Assembly (NCBI RefSeq): GCF_003014555.1
Contig: NZ_PYGE01000002.1
Span: 248,001 to 312,000 of the forward strand
Length of the DNA stretch: 64,000 nucleotides
Direction: 5' to 3'
Origin: Haloactinopolyspora alba
GTDB lineage: Bacteria > Actinomycetota > Actinomycetes > Jiangellales > Jiangellaceae
Made by a program: the position numbers and the translations under genes. Below the pieces are notes generated by a model. It made no database searches. It was not told the origin of the DNA and worked only from the letters and a program-made list of their open reading frames with translations. Positions 43,899 through 52,031 of the stretch are shown here, one piece after another (positions within the stretch are counted from its first letter, which is position 1; every line of letters starts with the position of its first letter).

Positions 43899-45002
43899 TC
43901 ACCGGGGCAGCACGAGGTCCAGGCCGAGCCAGTGCGCCAGGTCCTCGATCTCGGCGCGCACCGCCGATGTCGTCGCCGTGTCGAACGGCACGTCCTCGTG
44001 GATCGCGCCCACCCGCAGGACGCCGGCCGTGCGGTCGGCCGCTGCGTCGAGCTTGCCGACCAGCCGGTCGCCGTACAGGATCGGCAGCGCGTAGTAACCC
44101 CAGCGACGCTTTGCGGCGGGCTTGTACATCTCCAACTGGTAATCGAACTCGAACAGCTCGAGAGTCCGCCTGCGCTCGTGGATCAGCCGGTCGAACGGCG
44201 ACAGCAGCGCTGTTCGCCCGCGGAACGACGGGCCCAGGTGCGCCGGGTCGACGCGCCATGTCCCGCGGACTCCGTCGACGACCGCGGGTTCGCCGGCGTC
44301 GCCGACGTCCGCGGGCTCGACGGGGCTTATCGGTGCTTTGGCGCGGGCGATGCCCAGCCCTGCGAGACGTCGCTCGTTGCGGATGTGCCTGGCCTGCTCG
44401 GCGGGGACGACCGGATCATCCGGGTAGACCCGCGCCGCCAGGTCCCACAGCCGTTCCCGGCCGGAACGTCCGGCGACGGCCACGTCGCCGCGCTGGGCCA
44501 TGAGATCGAGCAGCTTGGTGATGTTCTTGTTGTTGGTCCAGCCCGTCGACTGCCATGGTCTGGCGCACGTGTCCGGCATGTCGCGGGACGGCAGCGGGCC
44601 AGAAGACCGCAGGAGCTCGAGGATCTCACGGCGGGTGGCGTCGTTCGCCGCCACCCAGTCGCGGAGAGACACCTGCCAGTCCTTCAGCTCTCCGGTGCCG
44701 GGCCAGTCGGCCATGGCGGCGCGGTACAGCGCGATGTCCTCCGCGGGCCGGAGGATCGCCCCCAGCTCGATGAGTGTCCGGTCGTGGACGGCCTGCCGGA
44801 GCTGCTGCGGATCGTACGCGCTGCCCAGCCGGCTCCACGCCACCAGGTCCGCGCTCGGGGCCACGGACGCGGTCGGGTCCAGCTGGAGCATCGTGACGCG
44901 GCGCACCACGTCGAGCAGGTCGGTCTGGCGCGGTTCGTCGAGCATCTGGGCGCGGACCGCTATGCGGCGCGCGTCCGCCCGGGAGAGCTGGTGTGGCGTC
45001 AC
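43899..45002 (-). CDS. YcaQ/AlkX-like winged-helix DNA glycosylase family protein
   Basis: The GTG start overlaps the upstream hydrolase stop (GTGA). The 367-residue protein has the HTH_42 family layout. RVTMLQLDPTASVAPSADLVAWSRLG includes the QLD motif equivalent to the catalytic QxD loop. TALLSPFDRLIHERRRTLELFEFDYQLEMYKPAAKRRWGYYALPILYGDRLVGKLD is the conserved C-terminal block. Members unhook interstrand crosslinks or remove alkylated bases. The related Streptomyces AlkZ protects against its own toxin. Confidence 0.85.
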   Translation of the reverse strand: MTPHQLSRADARRIAVRAQMLDEPRQTDLLDVVRRVTMLQLDPTASVAPSADLVAWSRLGSAYDPQQLRQAVHDRTLIELGAILRPAEDIALYRAAMADWPGTGELKDWQVSLRDWVAANDATRREILELLRSSGPLPSRDMPDTCARPWQSTGWTNNKNITKLLDLMAQRGDVAVAGRSGRERLWDLAARVYPDDPVVPAEQARHIRNERRLAGLGIARAKAPISPVEPADVGDAGEPAVVDGVRGTWRVDPAHLGPSFRGRTALLSPFDRLIHERRRTLELFEFDYQLEMYKPAAKRRWGYYALPILYGDRLVGKLDAAADRTAGVLRVGAIHEDVPFDTATTSAVRAEIEDLAHWLGLDLVLPR

Positions 45003-45727
45003 GCGTGGGCTGGTCGCGTCCGGATTGCGGCGTCGAGGATGACCTGCGCGAGTTCGGTCGGCTGGGTGAGCTGCGGCCAGTGGCCGCTGGACAGGTCGAC
45101 GTACTCGACGTCGCGGACCTTGGCGAGCTCACTGACCGGCTCTTCGTGGTCGGCGAGCCACCTGCGCAGGTCCGTGGCGGTGTACTCGGGGCACACGGCG
45201 GTCACCGGGACGTCGTAACGGCGCTGATCGGACAGCTCCAGTGCGCCGGTGAGCACGCCCTCGGGCGCGGGAATGGCGTCGGCGTAGAACTGGGCGAGCG
45301 AGTCCGCGTCGAAGTCGACGATGTTCGCTTCCTCGCCGAGCTCGGTCCAGTCGGGCATGCTGACCTCGCCGTTCTCCGCGGGCAGCCCGGGGAGCATCGG
45401 CGTGCCGGCCGGGGCCGGGAAGCCGCCGATGTGCACCACCCGGGCGACCCGCTCCGGCCGGGCGTCCACCGCGCCATGGCAGATGCCGCACCCGACCGAG
45501 TGCCCGACGAGAAGGACCGGTCCGTCGGCGGGGTCGGTCGCATCGATCGCGGCGACGACGGCTTTCACGTGGTCCTGCAGCGTGATGCCGGACCTGTCGG
45601 CGTCCTTGCTCTCCATGCCGGGCAGGGTCAGCGCCTGCACCCGGTGACCGGACCGCTCGAGAGTCGGGGTGACGGCGTCCCAGGACGAGGCGTCGAGCCA
45701 GAGTCCGGGAACGAGGATGATGTCCAT
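44999..45727 (-). CDS. Alpha/beta hydrolase
   Basis: This 242-residue protein begins MDIILVPGLWLDASSWD, with oxyanion-hole region GLW. It has the nucleophile elbow GHSVG (Ser about 78) and a C-terminal SGHWPQLTQP His. It resembles small esterase or salicylate-esterase-like enzymes. It is the first gene of a two-gene operon with the YcaQ-like glycosylase and faces an ArsR regulator across a palindromic operator. Confidence 0.88.
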   Translation of the reverse strand: MDIILVPGLWLDASSWDAVTPTLERSGHRVQALTLPGMESKDADRSGITLQDHVKAVVAAIDATDPADGPVLLVGHSVGCGICHGAVDARPERVARVVHIGGFPAPAGTPMLPGLPAENGEVSMPDWTELGEEANIVDFDADSLAQFYADAIPAPEGVLTGALELSDQRRYDVPVTAVCPEYTATDLRRWLADHEEPVSELAKVRDVEYVDLSSGHWPQLTQPTELAQVILDAAIRTRPAHA

Positions 45728-45752
45728 GGCGCGCTCCGGGTATTGGATTTAT

Positions 45753-45770
45753 GATCGAGAAATCTCGATC
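45753..45770. promoter_or_regulatory. Palindromic operator between hydrolase and ArsR genes
   Basis: GATCGAGA-AA-TCTCGATC is a perfect 18-bp palindrome in the 69-base divergent intergenic region. Read leftward, CATAAAT beside it could be a -10 for the hydrolase operon. It is the right size and place for binding by the ArsR-type protein encoded next door. Confidence 0.65.
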
Positions 45771-45796
45771 GATCACGCTAACAGGACGGACGTAGG

Positions 45797-46378
45797 GTGT
45801 CCAGCGATCAGGAACTACCTGATTACGAGCTCGAGGACCTGCGCATCATCACCTCGACGCCGGAGCTCAAGGCGGTCTTCCACCCGCTGCGCGACCAGCT
45901 GCTGGACCTGGTCCTGGAGCGCGCCGCGACGGTCGCCGAGCTGGCCGATGCGGTGAACCGGCCGAAGAGCAGCGTCGCCTATCACGTGAACGTGCTCGTC
46001 GAGGCCGACCTGCTCAAAGTGGTCCGTACACGCCGAGTGCGGGCGATCGACGAGCGCTTCTACGGCCGGACCGCGCGGATCTTCTACGTCGGCCAGATCC
46101 AGCCCGAACAGCTCTCGGCCATCCCGAACATCCTCGTCGACGCTGCCGCCGAGTCGGTGTCGGCGCACGAGGCCGACGACCTGAGGGCCATCGTGCGGCA
46201 CGCGCGGATCTCGCGCGCGGACGCGGCGGAGTTCTGGGACCGGCTGTTCGCGCTGACCAGGGAGTTCAGTGCCATGCCGCGTTCGGGCGAGGAGACGTTC
46301 CGGTTCGTGGCGGGGCTCTATCCGACCGCCTACCCGAGTCTTCCGGAGGCCGGCGACGACTCTGCTCCGTCCTCATGA
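45797..46378 (+). CDS. ArsR-type winged-helix transcriptional regulator
   Basis: A GTG start gives 193 residues. The N-terminal winged helix reads TPELKAVFHPLRDQLLDLVLERAATVAELADAVNRPKSSVAYHVNVLVEADLLKVVRTRRVRAIDERFYGRTA. The C-terminal half is a helical, probably ligand-binding, domain without the metal-site Cys of classical ArsR. It likely represses the divergent hydrolase/YcaQ operon. Confidence 0.88.
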   Translation: MSSDQELPDYELEDLRIITSTPELKAVFHPLRDQLLDLVLERAATVAELADAVNRPKSSVAYHVNVLVEADLLKVVRTRRVRAIDERFYGRTARIFYVGQIQPEQLSAIPNILVDAAAESVSAHEADDLRAIVRHARISRADAAEFWDRLFALTREFSAMPRSGEETFRFVAGLYPTAYPSLPEAGDDSAPSS

Positions 46379-46387
46379 CTGCCTCTG

Positions 46388-46450
46388 GTCCCCATGATCA
46401 TCGGCACTTACCGGCCCATATGACGGCTAAGTGCCGATGATCATGGGGAC
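46388..46450. terminator. Perfect 23-bp bidirectional terminator
   Basis: The 23 bases from 46388 to 46410 pair perfectly with 46428-46450 around a 17-nt loop. The stem base is GTCCCCATGATCATCGG. It lies 10 bases after the ArsR stop and 15 bases from the convergent cupin stop. The stem carries the ATGATCATC core seen in other hairpins here. Confidence 0.85.
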
Positions 46451-46464
46451 AGGGGTGAGGGGGG

Positions 46465-47208
46465 TCAGTGAGTGGCGACGTCCCAGGTGCGCAGCCGCCC
46501 GCACATGCCGAACCGGAACAGCTCCTCCTGGCGCTCGCCGGCATGGACGGACGCGTCCGCCAGGTGCGGCACCCGGCCGTCCTCGAGGTCGCTCAGCGCC
46601 CGGCCGGTCGCCTCGACCGGTGTGCGCACGCCGTGGTCCCACGTCGCGCGCCAGGCGGGCACCTTGTCGGTCACCAGCGCGGTCGCCCGCTCGTACAACC
46701 GCGTCAAAGCCGCCGGGCCCTCCGCGTCGAGACGAGCCCGCAGCTGTGAGAACCCCTCGATCGCGAGATCGCGCCGGCGGCGTGCCGCTTCGGCCATCGC
46801 GTCGTCGAGCACGTCGAGCCCGGGCAGGGCGGCGGCCTCGGCATAGACCCGCGGATCGGCCAGCACGTCGTCCGGGAACGTGAAGACCGCGTCACCCGCC
46901 TCCGGCAGGCCGGCGTTCTGCATGACGACGACGATCTCGAGGCCGCCCTCGTTGACCAGCCGGTGCACGGTGCCGGGCGTGAACCAGAGGACGACGCCGG
47001 GCTCCAGCGGGTGCTCGGCGAACCCGGCACTGCTCAGCGTCTGTAGTCGGCCCGCTCCCGCGACGACGACGTAGCCCTCGCCGGACGCGGTGTGCAGGTG
47101 CGGCGAGCCGCCGGCCAGCCCGTCGGGCGTCGGCCAGTCGTAGACGGTGAGGTGGCTGACGGCGGTGCCGCCCGGGAAGCCGGGGCGCTGGGGTGCGGTG
47201 CCGGTCAT
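46465..47208 (-). CDS. Cupin-domain protein
   Basis: This 247-residue protein has a cupin barrel at residues 15-110: GGSPHLHTASGEGYVVVAGAGRLQTLSSAGFAEHPLEPGVVLWFTPGTVHRLVNEGGLEIVVVMQNAGLPEAGD, with HLH...E and a later His as metal ligands. A helical C-terminal half follows. It may bind a small metabolite or be a sugar-related enzyme; no specific function is recognised. It is monocistronic. Confidence 0.85.
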   Translation of the reverse strand: MTGTAPQRPGFPGGTAVSHLTVYDWPTPDGLAGGSPHLHTASGEGYVVVAGAGRLQTLSSAGFAEHPLEPGVVLWFTPGTVHRLVNEGGLEIVVVMQNAGLPEAGDAVFTFPDDVLADPRVYAEAAALPGLDVLDDAMAEAARRRRDLAIEGFSQLRARLDAEGPAALTRLYERATALVTDKVPAWRATWDHGVRTPVEATGRALSDLEDGRVPHLADASVHAGERQEELFRFGMCGRLRTWDVATH

Positions 47209-47301
47209 CGAAGGTGTCCTCCGCGTCGGAAAGCGCTATCCGTCGCTCCCGAGTCTCTCACACCGCGAGCTGCGGAGGCGAGGGGCGGAGACCACCCGCC
47301 G

Positions 47302-47355
47302 GTCATCGTCAGGGATCCACCACCGCTGAAGCGATGGTGGATCCCTGACGATCAC
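47302..47355. terminator. Terminator hairpin after the first PhoX gene
   Basis: ATCGTCAGGGATCCACCA pairs perfectly with TGGTGGATCCCTGACGAT, and the stem extends to CCGC/GCG around a short loop. It ends 16 bases from the PhoX stop at 47371. It is nearly identical to the hairpin after the second PhoX gene. Confidence 0.8.
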
Positions 47356-47370
47356 GCGGATCGGTGGCGG

Positions 47371-49488
47371 TCAGTCGCCGATGTAGCCGTCCTCGTCCGG
47401 CACCGTGCGCCACACCGTCACGACGGACGGGCGCGGCTGGCCGCCGTACGGGAACGTGGACAGCGGCGAGTCCGGGGAGGCACCGTCGCCGTCACCGGGG
47501 TGCTGTACGGCCATCAGTGCGGTGCGCCCGTCGGGGGTGATGAACGGGCCGCAGCACTCCGCGCCCACCGGCACCGACAGGAACCGGCGCAGGTGGCCGG
47601 TGTCCTCGCCCTCGACCGGCATGACGAACATGCCGTCGTTGGGGCCGAGCGAGCCGCTCATGCCGTCGGTGGCCAGCCACAGCCGCCCGGCGGGGTCGAA
47701 GGCGACGTTGTCCGGGCAGGAGATCTGGCTGACCTGCGACTTGTCGAAGCCGCCGTAGTAGGTGTCCGGGTTCTCCGGGTCGCCGGCCAGCAGCACGATG
47801 TGCCATGTGAACGAGGTAGCCGCGGCATCGGCGCCGTCCTCGTCGATGCCCATGACGTGGCCGAACTTGTTGTCCGGACGCGGGTTGGGCTCGTCGATCT
47901 GGCCCGGGGTGCGCCGGTTGTTGTTCGTGAGCGCGATGTACACGGTGCCGGTGACCGGGTGCGGCTCGACGTCCTCGGGCCGGTCCATCTTGGTCGGGCC
48001 GAGCTTGTCGGCGGCCAGCCGGGTGAACACCAGGACCTCGTCGACGGTCATGCCGTCGACCATGCTCTCGCCGTCCTTCACCAGCGGCAGCCACTCGCCG
48101 GTGCCGTCGAACAGGCCGTCGGCGGGCGGGTTGCCCGGGAACTCGGGGCTGTTGCCGGTGAACTTCGCGACGTACAGGTCGCCGTCCTCGAGCAGCGTCA
48201 TGTTGTGCTCGCGGTCCCGCTTGGAGTTGCCGTCGCGGTACTTCTTCCGCGAGACGAACTTGTAGACGTAGTCGAACCGTTCGTCGTCGCCCATGTACGC
48301 GACGGCGCGCCCGTCGGCGGCGATGTTGACGTTCGCGCCCTCGTGCTTGAACCGGCCCAGCGCGGTGTGCTTGCGCGGTGTGGAGTCCGGGTCGTACGGG
48401 TCGACCTCGACCACCCAGCCGAACCTGTTCGGCTCGTTCGGCTCGTTCGCGACGTCGAAACGCTCGTCCGCGCGCTCCCAGCCGCGGCCGGTGCCCGCGG
48501 AGGTGCGGATGCCGTACCGGTTGTACCGCTCGACGGTGGCGGAGTCGGTGACGTCGGCGGTGGCGCCGAAGTACTGGTGGAAGTTCTCCTCGCCGGACAG
48601 GATCGTGCCCCAGGGAGTGACGCCGCCGGCGCAGTTGTTCAGCGTGCCCAGCACGGTCGTCCCGTCGGGGTCGGCGCCGGTGCGGACGTGCTCACTGCCG
48701 GCGGCCGCTCCGGTGAGCCGGAACTCGGTGTTGGTGTGCACCCGCCGGTTGTACCGGCGTCGCCCCCGCGTCGCGGGCTTCCACTCGCCGGTGTCGCCGA
48801 CGCGCTCGAGCTCGACGACGGAGCCGCCGTGCGCGGCCATCGAGATCCGCAGCAGCTCCGGATCCGCGGCCTCGGGCCCGGGCCAGCCGCGGAACATGAG
48901 CTCGTCGTTGGTGTACTCGTGGTTGACCCACAGCACGGCGCGGTCGAAGTTCCGGTCCAGCGGCAGCACGGCGACGAAGTCGGCGTTGTATCCGAACTGC
49001 CGCAGCTGCGCGTCGACGCTCTGGTTGTCGAAGTCGAACTCCGGCGCGCCGTCCTCGACCGGGTCGCCCCAGGCGATGGTGACCGACCAGTCGTAGCCGT
49101 TCGGGACGACGACGCTGTCCAGGCCGTTGTCGCCGACCGGGGTGAAGCCGACGGGACGCCCGTACTCCGGGGGCGTCGGGCGCAACTGCGACGGCGGCTT
49201 CGGCCCGGAGGGGCGCGCGGCCGCCGGTGCGGCCGTCGTCAGCGCGGACGTGGAGCCGGCGCCGACGACGACCGCGGCGGCCGCACCGGTGCGCAGCAGA
49301 CCGCGGCGGGACATCGCCGTGCTGACCATGTCGCCGAAGTACTCGTTGTCGCTGGCGTTCGGTGCGGGGTGGGAGCACGCGTCGCCACAGCGGTACTTGC
49401 ACGTCATGGCGCTGCGTCCGCCGTGGCCGCTGGTGAGCAGCGGTAGCAGCCGACGCCGGCGGCCTTCGCCGCCTTCGATCTCGGACAT
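47371..49488 (-). CDS. PhoX-family (DUF839) phosphatase, copy 1
   Basis: ATG 49488 with GAAGGGAC upstream gives 705 residues. A Cys-containing lead (MTCKYRCGDACSHPAPNASDNEYF) precedes a Tat motif SRRGLLRTGAAAAVVVGAGS, so the folded enzyme is exported. The body is the PhoX beta-propeller: NGYDWSVTIAWGDPVEDGAPEFDFDNQS, LWVNHEYTNDELMF, NNCAGGVTPWGTILSGEENFHQYF and DNVAFDPAGRLWLATDG. PhoX enzymes are Ca/Fe-dependent alkaline phosphatases. It is a tandem paralogue of the next gene. Confidence 0.9.
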   Translation of the reverse strand: MSEIEGGEGRRRRLLPLLTSGHGGRSAMTCKYRCGDACSHPAPNASDNEYFGDMVSTAMSRRGLLRTGAAAAVVVGAGSTSALTTAAPAAARPSGPKPPSQLRPTPPEYGRPVGFTPVGDNGLDSVVVPNGYDWSVTIAWGDPVEDGAPEFDFDNQSVDAQLRQFGYNADFVAVLPLDRNFDRAVLWVNHEYTNDELMFRGWPGPEAADPELLRISMAAHGGSVVELERVGDTGEWKPATRGRRRYNRRVHTNTEFRLTGAAAGSEHVRTGADPDGTTVLGTLNNCAGGVTPWGTILSGEENFHQYFGATADVTDSATVERYNRYGIRTSAGTGRGWERADERFDVANEPNEPNRFGWVVEVDPYDPDSTPRKHTALGRFKHEGANVNIAADGRAVAYMGDDERFDYVYKFVSRKKYRDGNSKRDREHNMTLLEDGDLYVAKFTGNSPEFPGNPPADGLFDGTGEWLPLVKDGESMVDGMTVDEVLVFTRLAADKLGPTKMDRPEDVEPHPVTGTVYIALTNNNRRTPGQIDEPNPRPDNKFGHVMGIDEDGADAAATSFTWHIVLLAGDPENPDTYYGGFDKSQVSQISCPDNVAFDPAGRLWLATDGMSGSLGPNDGMFVMPVEGEDTGHLRRFLSVPVGAECCGPFITPDGRTALMAVQHPGDGDGASPDSPLSTFPYGGQPRPSVVTVWRTVPDEDGYIGD

Positions 49489-49593
49489 GGGTGTCCCTTC
49501 GGTTTCCGACACGTTTGACATGGAAACTAGGGAGTCGGAGCCGACCGGGGCCACCACGCCGGGACGAACAGCAGGTAAAGGACATATGAGTTA

Positions 49594-49666
49594 GGGCAGC
49601 CTTCGCTGCCCGGTGATCGTCAGGGATCCACGACCGCCGGAGCGATGGTGGACGCCTGACGATCAC
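49594..49666. terminator. Two stacked hairpins after the second PhoX gene
   Basis: GTGATCGTCAGGGATCCAC (from 49613) pairs imperfectly with GTGGACGCCTGACGATCAC (ending 49666). It begins 12 bases from the stop of copy 2. A smaller perfect hairpin, GGGCAGC-CTTC-GCTGCCC (49594-49611), follows. The larger one matches the hairpin after copy 1, so gene and terminator were probably duplicated together. Confidence 0.78.
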
Positions 49667-49677
49667 GTGGCGGTGAG

Positions 49678-51789
49678 TCAGTCGCCGATGTACGGACCAC
49701 CGTGCGGAGCGGACCGCCACACCGTCACGACCGCCGGGCGCGGCTGGTTGCCGTACGGGAACGTCGAGGCGCGGTTCTCGGTGGTGGCGCCGTCGACCTC
49801 GCCAGGATGCTGGATCGCCATCAGCGCGGTACGACCATCAGGGGTGACGAACGGGCCGCAGCATTCGGCGCCGACGGGCACCGACGTGAATCGGCGGATG
49901 TGGCCGGCGTCGTCGCCCTCGACGGGCATCACGAACATGCCGTCGTTGAATCCGGCGGCGCCCGGCATGCCGTCGGTGGCCAGCCACACCCGTCCGGCGG
50001 GGTCGAAGGCGACGTTGTCGGGGGTGGCGATGTGGCTGACCTGGGACTTGTCGAAGCCGCCGTAGTACGTGTCGGGATCCTCCGGGTCGCCGGCCAGCAG
50101 CGCGATGTGCCAGGTGAACGTCTTGGCGGCGGCATCGCCACGGGACTCGTCGAGCGCGATGACATGCCCCCACTTGTTCCCCGCGCGCGGGTTGGCCTCG
50201 TCGACCTGGCCGGCCGTGCGGTCGGCGTTCTTGGTCAGCGCCATGTACACGGTGCCGGTGACCGGGTGCGGCTCGACGTCCTCGGGCCGGTCCATCATGG
50301 TGGCGCCGGCCTGGTCGGCGGCGGCCCGGGTGAACACCAGGACCTCGTCGACGGTCATCCCGTCGACCATGCTCTCGCCGTTCACCACCAGCGGCAGCCA
50401 CTGGCCGCTGCCGTCGAACAGGTCGTCGGCCGGCGGGCTGTCCGGGAACTCGGGGCTGTCGCCGGTGAACTTCGCGACGTAGAGATCACCGTTCTCGAGC
50501 AGCCGCATGTTGTGCTGGCGGTCGCGCCTGCTGGTGCCCTCGCGGTACTTCTCCCGCGAGACGAACTTGTAGACGTACTCGAAGGCCTCGTCGTCACCCA
50601 TGTAGACGGCGACCCGGCCGTCCGCCGTCACCGCGGTGGTGGCGCCCTCGTGCTTGACCCGGCCCAGCGCGGAGTGCTTGCGCGGGGTGGAGTCCGGGTC
50701 GTAGGGGTCGACCTCGACGACCCAGCCGAACCGGTTCGGCTCGTTCGGCTCGGCCGCGACGTCGAAGCGCTGGTCCGCGCGCTCCCACGCACGGCTGGTC
50801 CCGGCGGTGGTGCGGATGCCGTAGCGCTCGTAGCGTTCAGCCGTCGTGGGGTCGGTGACGTCGGCGGTGGCGCCGAAGTACTGGTGGAAGTTCTCCTCAC
50901 CGGTCAGGATCGTGCCCCACGGGGTGACGCCGCCGGCACAGTTGTTCAGCATCCCCCGGACGCTCGTGCCGTCCGGGTCCGCGGCCGTGCGCAGCAGCGC
51001 GCTTCCGGCCGCCGGCCCGTCGACGGTGAAAGCCGTGCCGGCGTGGATGCGGCGGTTGTACCTGCGCGGACGGTCGACGCGGCGCCACTCGCCGGTGTCG
51101 CCGACACGTTCGATCTCGACGATGGAGCCGCCGTGCGCGGCCATCGAGATCCGCAACTGCTCGACGGTGGCCGACTCGGCTCCCGACCACCCGTGGAACA
51201 TCAGGTTCTCGTTGGTGTACTCGTGGTTGACCCACAGCAGTGCCCGGTCGAAACGTCGCCCGAGCGGGAGCACGGCGACGAAGTCGGCGTTGTACCCGAA
51301 CTGGCCCCGCTGGGCCGCGGCGCTCTGGTTGTCGAAGTCGAACGGTGGTGCGTCCCGCTCGACGGGCTCGCCCCAGGCGATGGTGACCGACCAGTCGTAG
51401 CCGTTCGGGACGATGACGTTGTCCAGGTCGTTGCCGCCGACGGCGGTGAACGTGACCGGGCGGCCGTACTCGGGTGGTTCCAGCCCGGTCAGCGCAGGCG
51501 GCTTCGGGCCGTGGGACGGTGCGTGCGCGGCTGCGGCGCCGGTGCCCAGCGCCGTCCCCGAACCGGCGACGGCGACCGCGGCAGCGCCGGTGCGCAGCAG
51601 TCCGCGCCGGGAGATGCCGCCGCGGACGACGTCGCCGAAGTACTCGTTGTCGCTGGTGTTCGGGGCGTCGTGGAAGCACGCGTCGTCGCAGCGGTACTTG
51701 CACGTCATGGCGCTGCGTCCGCCGTGCGCGCCGCCGATGAGCGGGAGAAGCCGGCGTTCTCGGTCTGGGCTGCCTTCGGTGTCCGACAT
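49678..51789 (-). CDS. PhoX-family (DUF839) phosphatase, copy 2
   Basis: ATG 51789 (GGGAG upstream) gives 703 residues closely similar to copy 1 along the whole length: MTCKYRCDDACFHDAPNTSDNEYF, the Tat motif SRRGLLRTGAAAVAVAGSG, NNCAGGVTPWGTILTGEENFHQYF and DNVAFDPAGRVWLATDG. Surface stretches differ, so the duplication is not recent. It probably releases phosphate from organic esters outside the cell. No pho box was identified in the AT-rich stretch at 51820-51860. Confidence 0.9.
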   Translation of the reverse strand: MSDTEGSPDRERRLLPLIGGAHGGRSAMTCKYRCDDACFHDAPNTSDNEYFGDVVRGGISRRGLLRTGAAAVAVAGSGTALGTGAAAAHAPSHGPKPPALTGLEPPEYGRPVTFTAVGGNDLDNVIVPNGYDWSVTIAWGEPVERDAPPFDFDNQSAAAQRGQFGYNADFVAVLPLGRRFDRALLWVNHEYTNENLMFHGWSGAESATVEQLRISMAAHGGSIVEIERVGDTGEWRRVDRPRRYNRRIHAGTAFTVDGPAAGSALLRTAADPDGTSVRGMLNNCAGGVTPWGTILTGEENFHQYFGATADVTDPTTAERYERYGIRTTAGTSRAWERADQRFDVAAEPNEPNRFGWVVEVDPYDPDSTPRKHSALGRVKHEGATTAVTADGRVAVYMGDDEAFEYVYKFVSREKYREGTSRRDRQHNMRLLENGDLYVAKFTGDSPEFPDSPPADDLFDGSGQWLPLVVNGESMVDGMTVDEVLVFTRAAADQAGATMMDRPEDVEPHPVTGTVYMALTKNADRTAGQVDEANPRAGNKWGHVIALDESRGDAAAKTFTWHIALLAGDPEDPDTYYGGFDKSQVSHIATPDNVAFDPAGRVWLATDGMPGAAGFNDGMFVMPVEGDDAGHIRRFTSVPVGAECCGPFVTPDGRTALMAIQHPGEVDGATTENRASTFPYGNQPRPAVVTVWRSAPHGGPYIGD

Positions 51790-52031
51790 GGAACTCCCTT
51801 CGTCGCAGACCATCGCGTGTCGACAAAGCGTAGGGAAATATTCACGCAGCAGCTACCGTCTCGTTGCGAAAATTACTTTTTGCCGGGCTTGAACGTGTGA
51901 CCCGAGCCGATGCCGTCCGGGCGCCGCGGATTTCCGGCCGCGCGGAGGCTGCCGCCGCGGACGTTCCGGGTGCATGCTGGAGCCACGAGCGCTGCCTGCG
52001 CACGCCGGGTGCCGGTGAAGGGGGCGAGCAC

